Assembly (NCBI RefSeq): GCF_003369915.1
Contig: NC_046673.1
Span: forward strand, 3,828,001 to 3,892,000
Reading direction: 5' to 3'
Source of the DNA: Drosophila miranda
Lineage: Eukaryota; Arthropoda; Insecta; Diptera; Drosophilidae
DNA: 64,000 nucleotides
The first letter of the stretch is position 1. Every line of letters begins with the position of its first letter. The notes below the pieces were generated by a model. It was not told the DNA's origin. It saw nothing but the letters and a program-made list of their open reading frames with translations, and did not search any database. A program made the translations under genes and the position numbers. Shown here in pieces: positions 12,301-25,500 of the stretch.

Positions 12301-13590
12301 GGGCCAAGCCAAGGGTTGTTGCCGATTGGCATGGAGGGAGCCAGGAGGATGTTTAGGTGCAAGTAGGTCGGTGGCAGCGCCATTGCGGGGACCCGTTAAC
12401 CCATATAAACCAAGGCAACTTTATCGCCCGCACGCCGCGCAGCGCTGCTCTGCACAGTGGTCGCACGGTGGCTTCCAGTACCATCGGCAAGCTCCAATAC
12501 CGTTCGACTGCTTCCTCGCTCTCTGCACACCACTGTGGCGAGCTGCTGGTCCGCGCACCGATTTCTCAATGAACAGAGTTGGGTATTTGGTCAGGCCACC
12601 CGACCGCAATGGCCACAACAGGAGCCGGGCAGAGGCTAATGAAGATCACAGACAAACAACCCCATGATGGAGTGGTGGTTGTGCGTACAGCGGCAGCGGC
12701 AACGGGGGAATGCTTCATGCTTCATGCTCCACCATGCCACGCCCAGGCAGGTGGAGCAGCCGAGCAGGTGGCAGGCAGACGGAATGTCTAACTCCCCGGA
12801 ATGTCAAACGTTTATTTGTCGGTAATTAAATTTGAAAATGATTTAAATTTCACCAGCGAATAATTCAAATTGGTCTTGACACTTTCTTCTCTTCTGCCTC
12901 TCTGTCGCTCTGCCGCTCTGCCGCTCTGTCTTGGCCAGCGCGGCCCACCCGCAAGCAGAGCCCCACTGATTGACTTGACCCCCCTTACTTCCCCGCGGTG
13001 AGCAATCCATGGGATCCATCCGCCTGATTGGAGATTAGTTTTCTATTTTCAATGGATAGCTGTTCGACTGCCAATTGGCTGGCAACAACGACAATAGAAA
13101 CAGAAGAGATCCAAAACTGGCCAACAAATCGAAATCAAAATTCGCCGGAGGCCTTCTTAATGGCATTCCAGTGTGCTGACGATGTCCGCTTTATGCAGGG
13201 AACCATCTTAGGAGTCACGCTGGGATGGATTGGTGCCGTTAGTTAAGGATTGAGGACTTGAGTGGACCACAAGCATTCAATTTCACGCAATGATGCAATA
13301 CTTCTACAGCGGTTTTCGAACACTGCCTCCCACACTCCCAACAGCTGTTAGGAGATGAGAACAGCTTCTTGATTCAAGGAAGTGGAACTCGTATCGTATA
13401 TAGAGTATGCGTTTAGACACCAGACCTATCTGCCAATTGGCCGCGTTCACCAGGACAACGTATCAGTGATCATGCACCGCTGATCAGGTATTATGTTTTT
13501 GTGTTCTGTTCAACACTGTTCCTTACTACCGCGCTTATAAGTCGTCTTAAAAGAAAACAGCAAAGTACTGATCACTAATCAAGTTGTTTT
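9308..13590. other. Intergenic region, no supported gene
   Basis: Sequence upstream of Karl. It is AT-rich around 9.6-10.1 kb. From 10.3 to 11.6 kb it is dense in CT/CA microsatellites, a (CTCGTA)n run near 10935-10960, a GGGAC(G/A) run near 11235-11270, and a CATATGTA-type palindromic repeat near 11328-11380. The longest open frames are composed of these simple repeats and show no recognisable domain. Confidence 0.6.
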
Positions 13591-14715
13591 CTTTTTTATA
13601 CCCGATACTCAAAATGAGTATTGGGGTATATTAGATTTGTGGTAAAAGTGGATGTGTGTAACGTCCAGAAGGAATCGTTTCCGACCCCATAAAGTATATA
13701 TATTCTTGATCAGCATCAATAGCCGAGTCGATTTTGCCCTGTCTGTCTGTCCGTCTGTCCGTCTGTCCTTCCGTCCGTCTGTCCGTCCCCTTCAGCGCCT
13801 AGTGCTCAAAGACTATAAGAGCTAGAGCAACGATGTTTCGTATCCAGACTTCTGTGATATGTCACTGCTACAAAAATATTTCAAAACTTCGCCCCGCCCA
13901 CTTCCGCCCCCACAAAGGACGAAAATCTGTGGCATCCAAATTTTTAAAGATACGATAAAACCAAAAACGCAGAATCGTAGAGGATGACTATATGTTTTAG
14001 AATGTAAGATCTCAACCAGATCGTATAATTATTATAGCCAGAATCAAGAAAACAATTTCATTCTTTCTCGCTCTGTCTCTCTCTAACACACAGGTTTCAT
14101 GGTCGGTTTTGCCAATTGCAAAATATGAGTTCAAGGATCTCAGAACCTATAAGAGCCAGAGCAACCAAGTGTGGTATCCACACTCCTGTGATATCGGACC
14201 TTGACCGTTTCGTGTCCAAATTTCGCCACACCCCCTTCCGCCCCCGCAAAGGACGAAAATCTGGGGCATCCACAAATCTCAGAGACTATTAAGGCTAGAG
14301 TAACCAAATTTGGTATCCGCACTTCTGTTAGATCTCACTATAAAACGTATATCTCAGAATTTCGCTCCACCCCCTTCCGCCCCCACAAAGGACGAAAATC
14401 TGTTGCATCCACAATATTGCACATTTGAGAAAACTAAAAATGCAGAATCATAGATAATGACCATATATATCAGATTGCTGAATCTGGATCAGATCAGATG
14501 ATTTTTATAGCCAAAAGGAACAAATCAATTTGCACTGGCTACGCAGCACCCGACGTCACGCTCAGACTGATTTTCTGTCTCTCTCGCACGCACTCTTTGT
14601 CGTGTCGTTTAATATTAGCGGCGTCTGCCGAAGCAGAGCCATACTGACTTAGTATCGGGTATAACTGTAGAGTTGCGGTGTCCGCAGCAACTCACAACGT
14701 TCCCCCTCGTTTTTA
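13590..14715. mobile_element. Non-autonomous Helentron-like element (DINE-1/SGM type)
   Basis: Inverted sequences TATACCCGATACT at 13597 and its complement ending at 14663 act as subterminal inverted repeats. Between them lie a (TGTCYGTC)n tract at about 13738-13790 and three diverged internal units, each with CCGCCCC(A/G)CAAAGGACG followed by GCATCC (near 13905, 14240 and 14380). After the right inverted repeat comes a short hairpin with a 7-bp stem (GAGTTGC/GCAACTC, 14675-14698), then a T-rich end. No transposase ORF is present. Subterminal inverted repeats, a central microsatellite and a terminal hairpin are the known layout of DINE-1/HINE elements. A degraded partner copy is at 63.25 kb. 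Confidence 0.7.
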
Positions 14716-17700
14716 CTAGAATAAAATGCAACAAATTCGGAACTCACATAGGAAAAGTTTTGGTTTCCTCCTAAATGTTGCGCCATTTAGACCATCGCGC
14801 ATTTGAATGGTCTAGGAGATGTGTTAGAAGCGGAGAGGCCGCTCTAAACGGATATCTGGGAATGGCCAATCTTCGGTGAGAGAATATTTAAATCTTATCA
14901 ATTCATCGCTCACTTCCTTAAGTTAATACAAACCCAGCTGCCCAACAGTTTATGGTTATCATCTGAGACTAAACTCAGGGACTTCTAAGCCAATCGGCTT
15001 ACCGACCTTTCCCTTTTCTCGGCTTGATCCACAAAATCTCTCGGGCACTCTGAAGTGGATTACTCCACCTGAAGTATGTGTCTATGACCAAGTATTTAGT
15101 ATTAACAATTCAATTCAGAGCCAATGTGAAGCTGGGGTCCACTCAAGCTGTGAGCACCCATCTGGGGGCAAGCCTTTTCAATTATGCACCAACACAGACC
15201 GAGATGGAGACTGAGGCCCCGTGCGTGCCCTTCCTCTGGCCACCAGCTCCATCATCCATCATCTAGACAAGCCATTGGCCAGCCATCAAGTGGGTTTCGT
15301 TCGTTTCGTTTGTTTGCGCATGCGCGGCACATTCAGCATCGATTTTTCAGGCCCAGTCCAAGACCTGGAGACGCTGATAGAGTTGAAGGCAGAGGCAGTG
15401 GCGGAGGCACAGATGGAGATGGAGAAGACTTCACTTTGGGGGCTGCTTCGTGCTGCTATTTGGTGGTCCGCGATTTTGTTTTCATTTGGAAAGTGGGTGT
15501 GTTTGTCTTGGCCACGGCCTACGCCTCGGCTCGACCTGGCTCTTACCCTCCGTTTGTCAACGCATTGGTCATTCTGTCCGCATAGAGTGGAGCATTGAAA
15601 AGAGGATTCCTTGGGCCATGGGAAAACGAAATGGCTCGATTGTCAGACAGGTATGGTATGCCGCCGGCTGGGTCAAAACACAGTTTAGGGAAAGGAAATC
15701 TGAAAAATGCCGCAAGTGGACAGTGATTTCTTATTCTGTTATGCGTTAATATTTTTCGGTCTCTAAGAAATAAATTTAAACATAATGGATGTTAGGAAAT
15801 TTGGGGATGATCCTTTAAATCATCTTTTGATGATTATACATGATTATACACCTATGATAGGTATATTTATATCTTTCCTTCCGCTAGTTGGGGATTTATG
15901 CATGTAGATTGCCATATGAATGATAGTATGTATCATACAATCTGCTATGAACTAGTAGCTTGCACTAACAACGAGTGTTACGAACATTTCAAGATCTAAG
16001 TTCTGCGATACACTCGTATGCATGTAAATATCCCTTTTAGCTGTCAAAGGATCTTCCGACCTACATATTCACATGCTCTATAATCGTATTTCTCCGCTCT
16101 GCCACAAATACCATTCGATATGAAAGTTCTTCAACTCAGTTCAGTTCATTGCTCGACAATGTAACCAATGCTGGCCCCAAAACCATTTCCAAAATAAAAA
16201 CTTTCGTTGCGAGAATGTATGTATATCGGCAGTATTATCGCGGAGCTTTCATAACCAACCCGTATCAGCGTCAGCCCATCCAACCTTCCGTCGATCGGTC
16301 GATCCGTCCAATCCGTCCAATCCGTCCATTCAACGTTGGCTGGATGGGTGTCCGCACCTGAAATTCCATTTGCTGCGAGTACTGGCAATGGACCTGGCAC
16401 AGGCTTCCCAGGCCAGGCCGAGGCTTGGTCAGAGATGGCCTCAGGCTGAGCAGATACTTAGATGCTCAGCTACAGATACAGATACAGAAACAGATACAGT
16501 CACACATATACATACATTAATGCGTGCTGGCTTAGATTGCCAAATTGTAAGGTGGAGGCCGCTCCATTGGAGGCTCCATTGAGCCGGACTGGTTCGGGTG
16601 AAGAATCTTTTTGGACAGCAGCTAATTGACTTTCAATGTTGTTTTATTTTCTTTCATTTCATTTCATTTCATTTTGATTTTGGTTTTGGTTTTTTCTCTC
16701 CCGCTTTTTTCCGCTGTGGTGAGAAAGTGAAATTGATAGGCAGACAAGTGGCTCTCCCAGACTTCGATCTGTCCGTTCGTCTATGTTTCGATTAGGTGGG
16801 GGGATAAGCTGGGGCTGTTGCTGTTGCTGATGGGATTCTAAGGAGACGCTTTCTAAGTCGCCTCGATGAGTTGCAGTTGCAGTTGAAGTTGCTGCAACGA
16901 GCGACTATTCACAGCGGCAACAACAATAGCACTTGCAACAGCACTTGCCGCACAGCTTTAACCCAATTCTTTTTCTGCACTACCTGCAGCTGCCCCTTGC
17001 AGCCAGCCGTAGGGTCCCCTCCCCAGACTCCGCCGCCGCCACACCCACAGCGAAAAGCGTCTTCTCATAGCCTAATGGGTGCCATTGCTACTGTTTGCTG
17101 GTTGTCGGAGGTGGTGCCACTGCGGCTGTTGTTGCAGCAGTAGCTATACTCTTCCATGCAGATGCAGATACAGGTGCTATCAGGTTTCGACAGCCGACAG
17201 TCGACAGCCGACGATCGACACTCAACACTTTTTACCCTATTCAATTATTAAAACACTGTAGATACATGTATACAGATGTTAACTGAAACCATTAGTGAAA
17301 AGGCATCACAGAAGCTGCTTTTCGAATCCTAGCACAATGTACATATACATATGTATTCTATTCCACCCAACTCGTATATTGACAATAGAGACAAAGATCA
17401 CAGGTAAAGGTAATGCCATAAGAACATAAGGTCTTGGGGTAAGGGTAGTCAAAGCTTCGGTCCCCGTCTATCTTCGCCCATGTTTTTGTTGGCGGCATTT
17501 TCACTTTGGTCGAGATTCAGCCGCTGGCGGTGCCACTGCCATTGCCACCTTGTAACCCCTCTCACGTTGGATAGAGACAGAGACAGAGACAGATGCAGCT
17601 GATGGCTGCCGAAAGGTTATTCCGACAATAAGCCCCAACAAAAACACAGCAACAACTGCAACAACAGCACACCGGCAACCGGCAACCGGCAACCAGCAAC

Positions 17701-20700
17701 CAGCAACCAGCAACGACAGATGACAAACGCATGCAAGCGGCGATGATGAAGTGTCAATGCAATGAAAACTAAACCAATAAATTGTGAGAGCGACCCAAAT
17801 AGTTGGCTAGAAACTGGCGTGGCAAAGAGGATTTGCTTTGGGTTTGGGTTTGGGAACCTGGCCGGGAGCTGGGGACTCTGGAATGGTGTGTAACCCCGCA
17901 CCAGAAGAAGCTATAGCTATCCATCGAATGACCCAACCCCATCCACATCCCCAATAGCAGTTGCAGGAATTCGCTGATGTTTTCACCCAACTTGGCGACG
18001 CTTTTTTTCGAGACCTTTGGCTGGCTGGCGGGCTGGCTGGCACTGCACCACACAGCCAGCACCAGCACCACATTTGGTCAGTACTTTCCGCAGCACTCTC
18101 CTTCGTCTCCTCTCTCCCTATCTCTGTCTCTGCCTCTGAGTGTGTGTACATATGTGTGTGTGTGTACGTATGAGAAATTGAAGCGCAATTCAAGTCGGTG
18201 GTGAAAGTAACAAGATACTTTTAATAAGACATCTCTCGGGTTCGTTTAAGATGCGTGCGTCGTGCGACACACAAGAGGCTGCCCTTCCCCACTGGCACTG
18301 GCACCGGCACTGGCACTGGCCTTTTCCACTGGCACCCAAAACAGACCCAAAACATACCCAATGCTAAACAATCAGATCTCATGCAAAGCTAGCCAATAAT
18401 TGACCAAGTCGGAGCAGACGGTCGCAGGCTTGGGGTAGACTGGCTGGCGCGTGTTACTTAATGTGTGCCCCGATAGACGGGGATGGAGGAGGATAGACGC
18501 CAGGCCGCCAGGCCGCCAGCCCCAGCGTCCACTTTCTGGCCGAACCGGAGCACGCCAGCCAAATCGAATTGCATCGAATAGCATCAGCATCGGATCAGAT
18601 CGAACCCAGGCGATCCAAAGCGATCCAAAGCGAGTCGCCGCGACGAAATTACTCCAATTTCGAAACGAGTCTTTTTGGTCATATTTAGCAAACAGGAATC
18701 GACACACGGCGCCCCTAAAAACTCAAAACTGCAAAGTGGAATTGAAATGGCGATGAAATGCCTGCCGCCTGCCGCCTGCCGCCAGCCGCCAGCCACCAGC
18801 CTGACTCTACCTGCCGCTCGTACGCTTCCACCGCACAGTGGGCCAAAAAGGAGAGAAAACTGGAGCAGTCGCTATATCCAAAAATGAAACGGACCGGGGC
18901 AAGTGATTTGGATAGAGACATTTTCAATTTTCAAAAGATGACTGATATATTGAAGAGCCAAAATAATTGAATACCTCTCCAACGAAATTTCGATATTTAC
19001 ACCCGTACACCCGTATTATAAATCATGCCTTACATTTCGGAGAATATGATAATGGGATAGCGCTAATGCTCTCTTAGTATGATATTAACAACTACAGATA
19101 TCTATGATATCTATTGCAAAAGGTTTCAAACCTTTATCGACATAGGTGGTAAGGAAACGACGGATGCTGTTGTTGATGTTGATGTTGAACAGAGAGCAAC
19201 ATATTCGTTTACTGCTCTCTCATCGACTAAATGCCGGACATGAAATACAACTTTTTACTGCCAAGAAACACTGGGAGAGAGGGAAAGAGAGCGCGTACTC
19301 GGAGAGTTAGTGGTTTTGTTTCGAATCTTTAATCTTAGGATGGCAGAAGCTTTTGGAATTGATGGGGTGGAAGACTAGCTAACATAGTCTGTGAGATATA
19401 GCTATATGAGGGCTATATCGAGTTATACCGGGTATAAAGAGGCACATCATCATCAGTGCATTGTCTGTATCGCATCTCAGACCATTTGAAGCATTGTCCT
19501 GGGTACTGGTCCTGGGCATTGTCCTGGGACACAGTTTTCTGGGGTATCCACCCCACTGTCGATCCCATTTCGCATCAAATGCGACCTACTGTGCGTGGCG
19601 GGTTAGCAGGTTATCAATTGCTGTCGCTAGCGTTGTCGCTGTTGTTGGGGCTGTTGCAGTTGCAACAGCCGATGTTGCTCATCCTATTATTTCAACGAGA
19701 GCAAGCGCAGCAGCCGACCGTCCGTCGTTGTTGTTGCAGCCGCCGCTCTTGGCGCTGTTTCTGCTGCGCTTGCTGCAGTTGTTGCAGTTGTTGCTGTTGT
19801 TGTTGTAGGCCATGCCAAATGCGGTACTTTGCAAAAATATTTTATGGAAAAGTGGAACAGTTGATGAAACATTACAGCGACGCCATCCTCTCTCCCTGGC
19901 CCCTTTCCCTTGCTCTCTGTACCACCTGTACTAGACAAGCCCGCCCCCTCCCACAGTTTCCTTTAAGCCCCACCCACCCGCCGCCAAGAGCGTGTGGCTA
20001 TCAAAGGGCGCCCACGCCCATGTCTTGCCACAGCTTGATTGCTTGCCACAAATCAGCAACAATTGGAGCATGGGCCGTGGACACTGGGCAGTGGCTGCAG
20101 GGGACGGGGGCATGTGGCATGTGGCATGTGGCACGTGGAGACATGAGGAGAGGCAGAGGAACGGGGCAGGGGCAGGGGCAGGGGCAGGGGAATAGAAAGT
20201 GCAAACAGTTAGAGGACTTGTCCCCATGCAATTGTCGTCGTCTGGCTGCTAGCGATCGTCTGCTTCTGTAACCCATTGCAACTGAAAGTTGAAGTTGAAG
20301 CCGAAGCCGAAGCAGTCCAGTATACCTGTACCCGTACCCGTACCCGCACCCGTAGGCAAACAGACAACCGGGGAAACCGACCAACAGACCGACAGACCGA
20401 CCGACCGACCAGCCAACCAACGAACGACGCATGCCACAAGAAGAGGCAGTCACAGAGGCAGCGGCCGTGGCAGCAACCGGCAAGCTGTACTCGAACAAGT
20501 CGTACTTGGAGCTGGAGCTGGAGTTGGACTTGGACTTGGACTTGGCCGACTGCCACACTGAGAGACTGCCTTGCCGAGAGCTTCGGCTGGGGATCGGATC
20601 GCATCGTATCGTATCGGATCGGTCTCAATGTAAAGAAGAAATTTCGCTGCCACCGCCGCAGCGGCAGAGCCGAGCCGCTGCTGCTGCGCATGCGAAGTGT

Positions 20701-22560
20701 TCCGCTACGAGAAAGCAGGTGTATGCAGCATTCGGCGCTAACCCACGGCGCGGACCAGACGCGTTTTCAGACGAAGCTCAGGCCCCCTCCAAGTGTGCGA
20801 TCCTACCGTAATCGAGACCGAATCCACATCCGAGTCCCAGAACAAGCAAAAACCAAAAACCAAAAACCAAAAACCGATAACCGAGCACCCAAACAAACAA
20901 AACAAAAGCGAATGCAACCAACACACAAAAACCGATCGACAAGCAAAGAAAGCAACACACGGGCAATAACCGTTTGAAGCGGTTATCAAACGATCAACAA
21001 GTGACCACACGCGTTTCTGTGTCCTTTTTTGAGCATTTTGTTGCCAGTACTTTTCATTTTTTTTTTTATTACTATTTTTTTGTCTGTTGAATCGGTGGAA
21101 CTACGCGAGTGTGTCCACCACAGAGATTAAGTGCTCCACTTAGACGGCTGCTGACAGTTAATTGACCGCGTGCAACTTGCAATTAACCGCAGTCACTGCG
21201 CCTCGTGCCCCGCCCGCCACGTGACTCGTGCCCCCTGTCAACCCATCATCAGCAACACCATCGACATCGACATCAACATCGGCATCAGCATCAGCATCAG
21301 AGGCAGTCGAAGAAGCAGCAACAGGAACAGTAACGGTTACTGCTACCAGCAGTAAGTGCAACAGTTTTTGAAAGTTGCCTCAGAACGCAGAAGTAGACGC
21401 ATCCTGTTCGTTGGCATTGCATCGGGAATTTGGAATTTGGAAGTGGAACTCGAGTTCGAATTGGAACAGCGAAATCGGGCCAACGGCGTGGAAGGTGAGT
21501 GCAGAAGGATCTTGCGAGCAGCGCATCCGGAAGTGGAATCAAGCAAAAGGAGAAGCAGGAGGAGCAACACACACACACACACAGAAATGTATACTGAAAT
21601 GATAAAAGACATCACAGTTTAAAGGAACCTCCCCTGTACCTTCCCTGTACCACCCCTGTGGATGGAGACCTCTTTATAAGTTTCGTTTCTGTCTCAAACA
21701 GAAAGTTCATTCCCACTATTCTTGAACTATGTATCTACGAGTATCCTCACTTTATCGACCAACTTCAAAATTGAAGGGATCCACTAGCAGTCGAACAGAT
21801 TTCAACGAGAACATTAAACATTGAATTCGGGTAGAGAAGTGTCCAGGAAACCGAAGAGGACGGGGACATGTTCAAGGTCACTGCCAATCGTCCTCCTCCG
21901 CATCTCACAGAGAGAGTGACTCCGTCTCCTCAGCCATTCTTAACAGATTTCGAATCGTCTGCGGGCTTTTAATTGGCCAACTATGCATTCATACGCAAAC
22001 GTATATTTGTCTGGGCCACGGATGACCCACTTCACTTATGGGGAAACCTATTAACACTTCTCACCTTGCCGCAACCCCAACCCCAACCCCAACACCAAGT
22101 CGAAGCCACACACATCACTTCACCTCACTCCACCAGTTTTGGGCTGGCGGTGGCAGTGGCTGTGCCAGTGGCGGTCATTAGGCAGATTCTTTCTTCAACT
22201 GTCGTCGCATCTTTTTCCCTCTCTCTCTCTCTCTCTTTCTCTCTTTCTGTCTTTTTGAGTTTTTGTTTTCACTTGTCTCCCGTGGGTGGAGAGCTGAGGA
22301 GAGTTGGAGGGGAGTGGAGAGCAGACAGAGACAATCAATCATCATTCAGCTAACTGGAAAATCGCTAATAAATTGCAATTAACAGCAAGCACTTTCATGG
22401 ATGGTAATAATGATGTTAATGGGAGAAAAAAGCGAAAACCAAACAACAATTGAAGCACTTTCTTCGGTTCTGCTTACCCTCCATTTCTCTTCCCCACCGA
22501 CTGCCTTTTCAACTGTTTCTTCTACTACTTCTCCTACACACACACACCTACTGTAATCCT
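14716..22560. other. Intergenic to probable dusky leader, no supported coding exon
   Basis: No open frame here has domain-like composition. The region carries CTGCCGC-type and GGCAACC-type short tandem units (18.75-18.80 kb and 17.68-17.72 kb), CTG/TTG-rich stretches at 19.6-19.8 kb, and a TCGTAT/GGATCG cluster near 20.6 kb. A good splice donor, GGAAG|GTGAGTG, at 21494 on the plus strand may end a noncoding first exon of dusky. An inverted repeat ATAACCG...CGGTTAT lies at about 20965-20983. Confidence 0.45.
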
Positions 22561-25500
22561 ATGAAAATATCAAATAATGTTCAACAAATTAATTACACAT
22601 CGAACAACAGCACCAACAGCAGCAGCAACAGCAGCAACAGCAGCAGCATGCAACACACTAATCCAAAAGAGCAGCAGCTGCAGCTGCGGCACAAACAACA
22701 GCGCTGCAGACAACATCCGCGGCAAGGTGGCAAAGAAATCGGTGCTAAGAAGATTTGGCTGCCGCTTATCATTTTCCTTTCACTGCAGGTGAGTCGAAAC
22801 GATGCAAATAATTAAAATCAATTTAAGCCTAAGCTGCAGACACAACAGCAGCAAGCAGCAGCAGCAAAACCAACAGCTTATACATAAATAGATAATTCAC
22901 GTTAAGTACTGTCCAAACGAGTCCAAGCAGCCTTTCTGCAGCTTCCTGCAGGGAGGCGGGGGGGGGCTCGTAGTTTCTTATTTATTTATGTGTTCGTCGT
23001 GGGTTTGAAAAGGCAAAAAGGATGACTCCTTTGCGCCAAGGATGCCCAAAGTATAATGTTAGGATCTTATGTATCGTAACAGGGACACTTTACAGCACTG
23101 ACCACTGACAAGGCTGTGGAAGTGCTTGAATGTTCAAGAATAGTAAGCTAGTAGCTGAAGTGCCTGCTAAGATTTACGGATATTTACAAATGTATTTATT
23201 ACAAGTCCCGCTACTAGTACTGCCTTCAGTTCACTAGGCAAGATAAAGTTCTGGCAAACCAGTAAAATCGTACAATAGTTGGGTAATCAGAGGGGAGCTT
23301 CAAGGCGGCTGCTTCCTCGTTTAGCCAGTACTTCATCAGTAAGCAGCCGGCTTAAGCATCTCTTCTCCCTCTCTCCCTCTCTCAGTCTGTCTGACTGCCT
23401 AAATGCGTGTGCATGTTAGTGCCTGTGCCTGTTCCTGTGCCAGTGTCTGTGCCTGCGTCTGTGTCCGTGTGTGTGCAAGTGAAAGAGCAGCCAGCCGCCA
23501 AGTGCTTGGAATGAAATGGAATGGGATGGGATGGGATGGGTAATTGCCATGGCCTCGTTTTTCGCTTCAATTGCACGCGTGTACTCGGTCCCCCTCCAGA
23601 AAGTGTGATTGTGTGCCACGTATGGATGTCTGTGTGTGTGTGTGTGTGTGTGTGTTACATTTGGCAGTAGTTCCTGGTACATGTTTTAGGGGAATGGTGC
23701 TACTTGAAAGTGAGTTTTATCACGGGAATCAAAAAACTGAGTTCGTATTAGTGATTTATTAGCCACTTAGGAAATAAGGTAATTTTAGCCAAAAAGAACT
23801 TGGAAGACGGCGAGGATTTCCTCCGGCCATGGATGGAACCATGGACGGAGTGTTATTAGGAAATTTGGAAAAATAAAAGGAATGGGGAATCAGCTATATC
23901 GCAGCTGAACTAAATGATTAACAAACACTGGACTGACGTAACTACATACATATGTACGTATAGTATGTAGAAACCAAATCACGCCTTATTTGATAATCCT
24001 TTTGATTCATTGAAAGCATTTTCCAGCCCAGTCCCTCCCCGTTTGACATCCGCCGGCGACAGACGCAGCCACAGCCATAGATACAGCCGCAGCCGCAGCC
24101 ACAGCCACAGCCACAGCCACAGCATTCCTTTCTCTTTTGTTTTGACTGTTTCCCCGGGAACATATTAAAATTCCATATGCATCCGTGCCTCGGTAATACC
24201 CATCAGAAAATCTCTTGGCACCACAGTCGTGACGTTAGAAAGTTTCGTTGTTTGTTGTTGTTTGCTGGGATGTATGGATGTATTCTGGGGCGATGACACA
24301 ATTTGCGATGGCCGCAGGCCGATTTCCCAATCCTTATGGACTTTTTGCTTGCTTTGGCCCATCGCCATCGCCATCCCCAGCCCCATCCCCATCCCTATCC
24401 CCATCTCCACATCCATCTGGACTTCCTTTTCGCTTTCATGTTCGGGCCGCACTGCGAATTGCTGCCAAACTGCATAGCGTTCACCTTTGACCCCGCGCAA
24501 TGAAGCTCTCAAGTGGCTGCCAAATTCCTTCCTTCCCCCCTGCAGATTCTCTGCTAATGTTTCACTTTCTCCCGATTTGGTGCGCTGCCAGTCAGACCCC
24601 CAAAGCCAGACAGCATCTCAAGAGCTTAGCATTGGTCGAGGTCAAGATTAGCAACAACAGCCGGCTTTGGATTTCCAGCTTCATCTTCATCTTCAGCTTC
24701 AGCTTTGGCTTCAGCTTCAGCTTCATACCCGTCTCCAATATTCAGTATCCAGTATGTAGCGTACTCGTACCGTACGTCTCCTCATTAGTTGTCCCCACTT
24801 GCGATTACAGCAACGAAACGAACCTGTACGGAACGTCGGGAATGCAAACACGCTCACGATAATCCCAAACTCTGATACTCCGGCGGACACTTTCCAGCAC
24901 TGAGGCACTTGGCACACATTTCAATTAACGCAGCAGGCGGAGCCTCTCCCAGATGGACTCTACGAAGATTATTGGTAATGGGTTTTGTATGAGGATAAAG
25001 CAGAAGGAACCGGAACATCGATAATCAAATCGATTCTTTGGGTCTTGTTTGGTATTCAAGCACTGCTTCTGCTTGTGGGCCGCTCCAAATCACGTTCCAT
25101 TCCCGTTGCCGTTCCCGTCGTGACGATAAATGTAAATTTTATTATAGAATTTTTGTTGCTTTCGGTTCGGTTCGGTTCGGCTTGTCTTGGGTTTTGGGCT
25201 TTGGGTAACTCGTTTGGCAATTGCCATTTACCATTTACCTTTTTTTCGTCAATCGTCTGCCGCGCTTGCCACATCACTTTCTACCAAACAGGATTGGTTC
25301 AGGATGCCTCCGTCGTTGCGACATCCCCGATGCACCGCGTTTCGCGATGGGAGCTGCGGCTGTGGCTGAGGCTGAGGCTGAGGCTAAGGCTGGAGCTGGA
25401 TGAGATGCTCTCAGATGCTCTCGCTGCCTGGAGAAAGTTGTTTTTGGCACTGCGGCACAGAGTTGCAGACACCAGACGCAGCGACAACCATTTGGGATGG

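Noticed and set aside
19456..20271. 271-codon plus-strand open frame
   Set aside because: Cys/Ser/Leu-rich translation of CTG/TTG and GGGGCA repeats with no domain and no splice partners.
22450..22560. Upstream hydrophobic extension of dusky exon 1
   Set aside because: The frame is open but contains no ATG before 22561; the first codon would be TTG.
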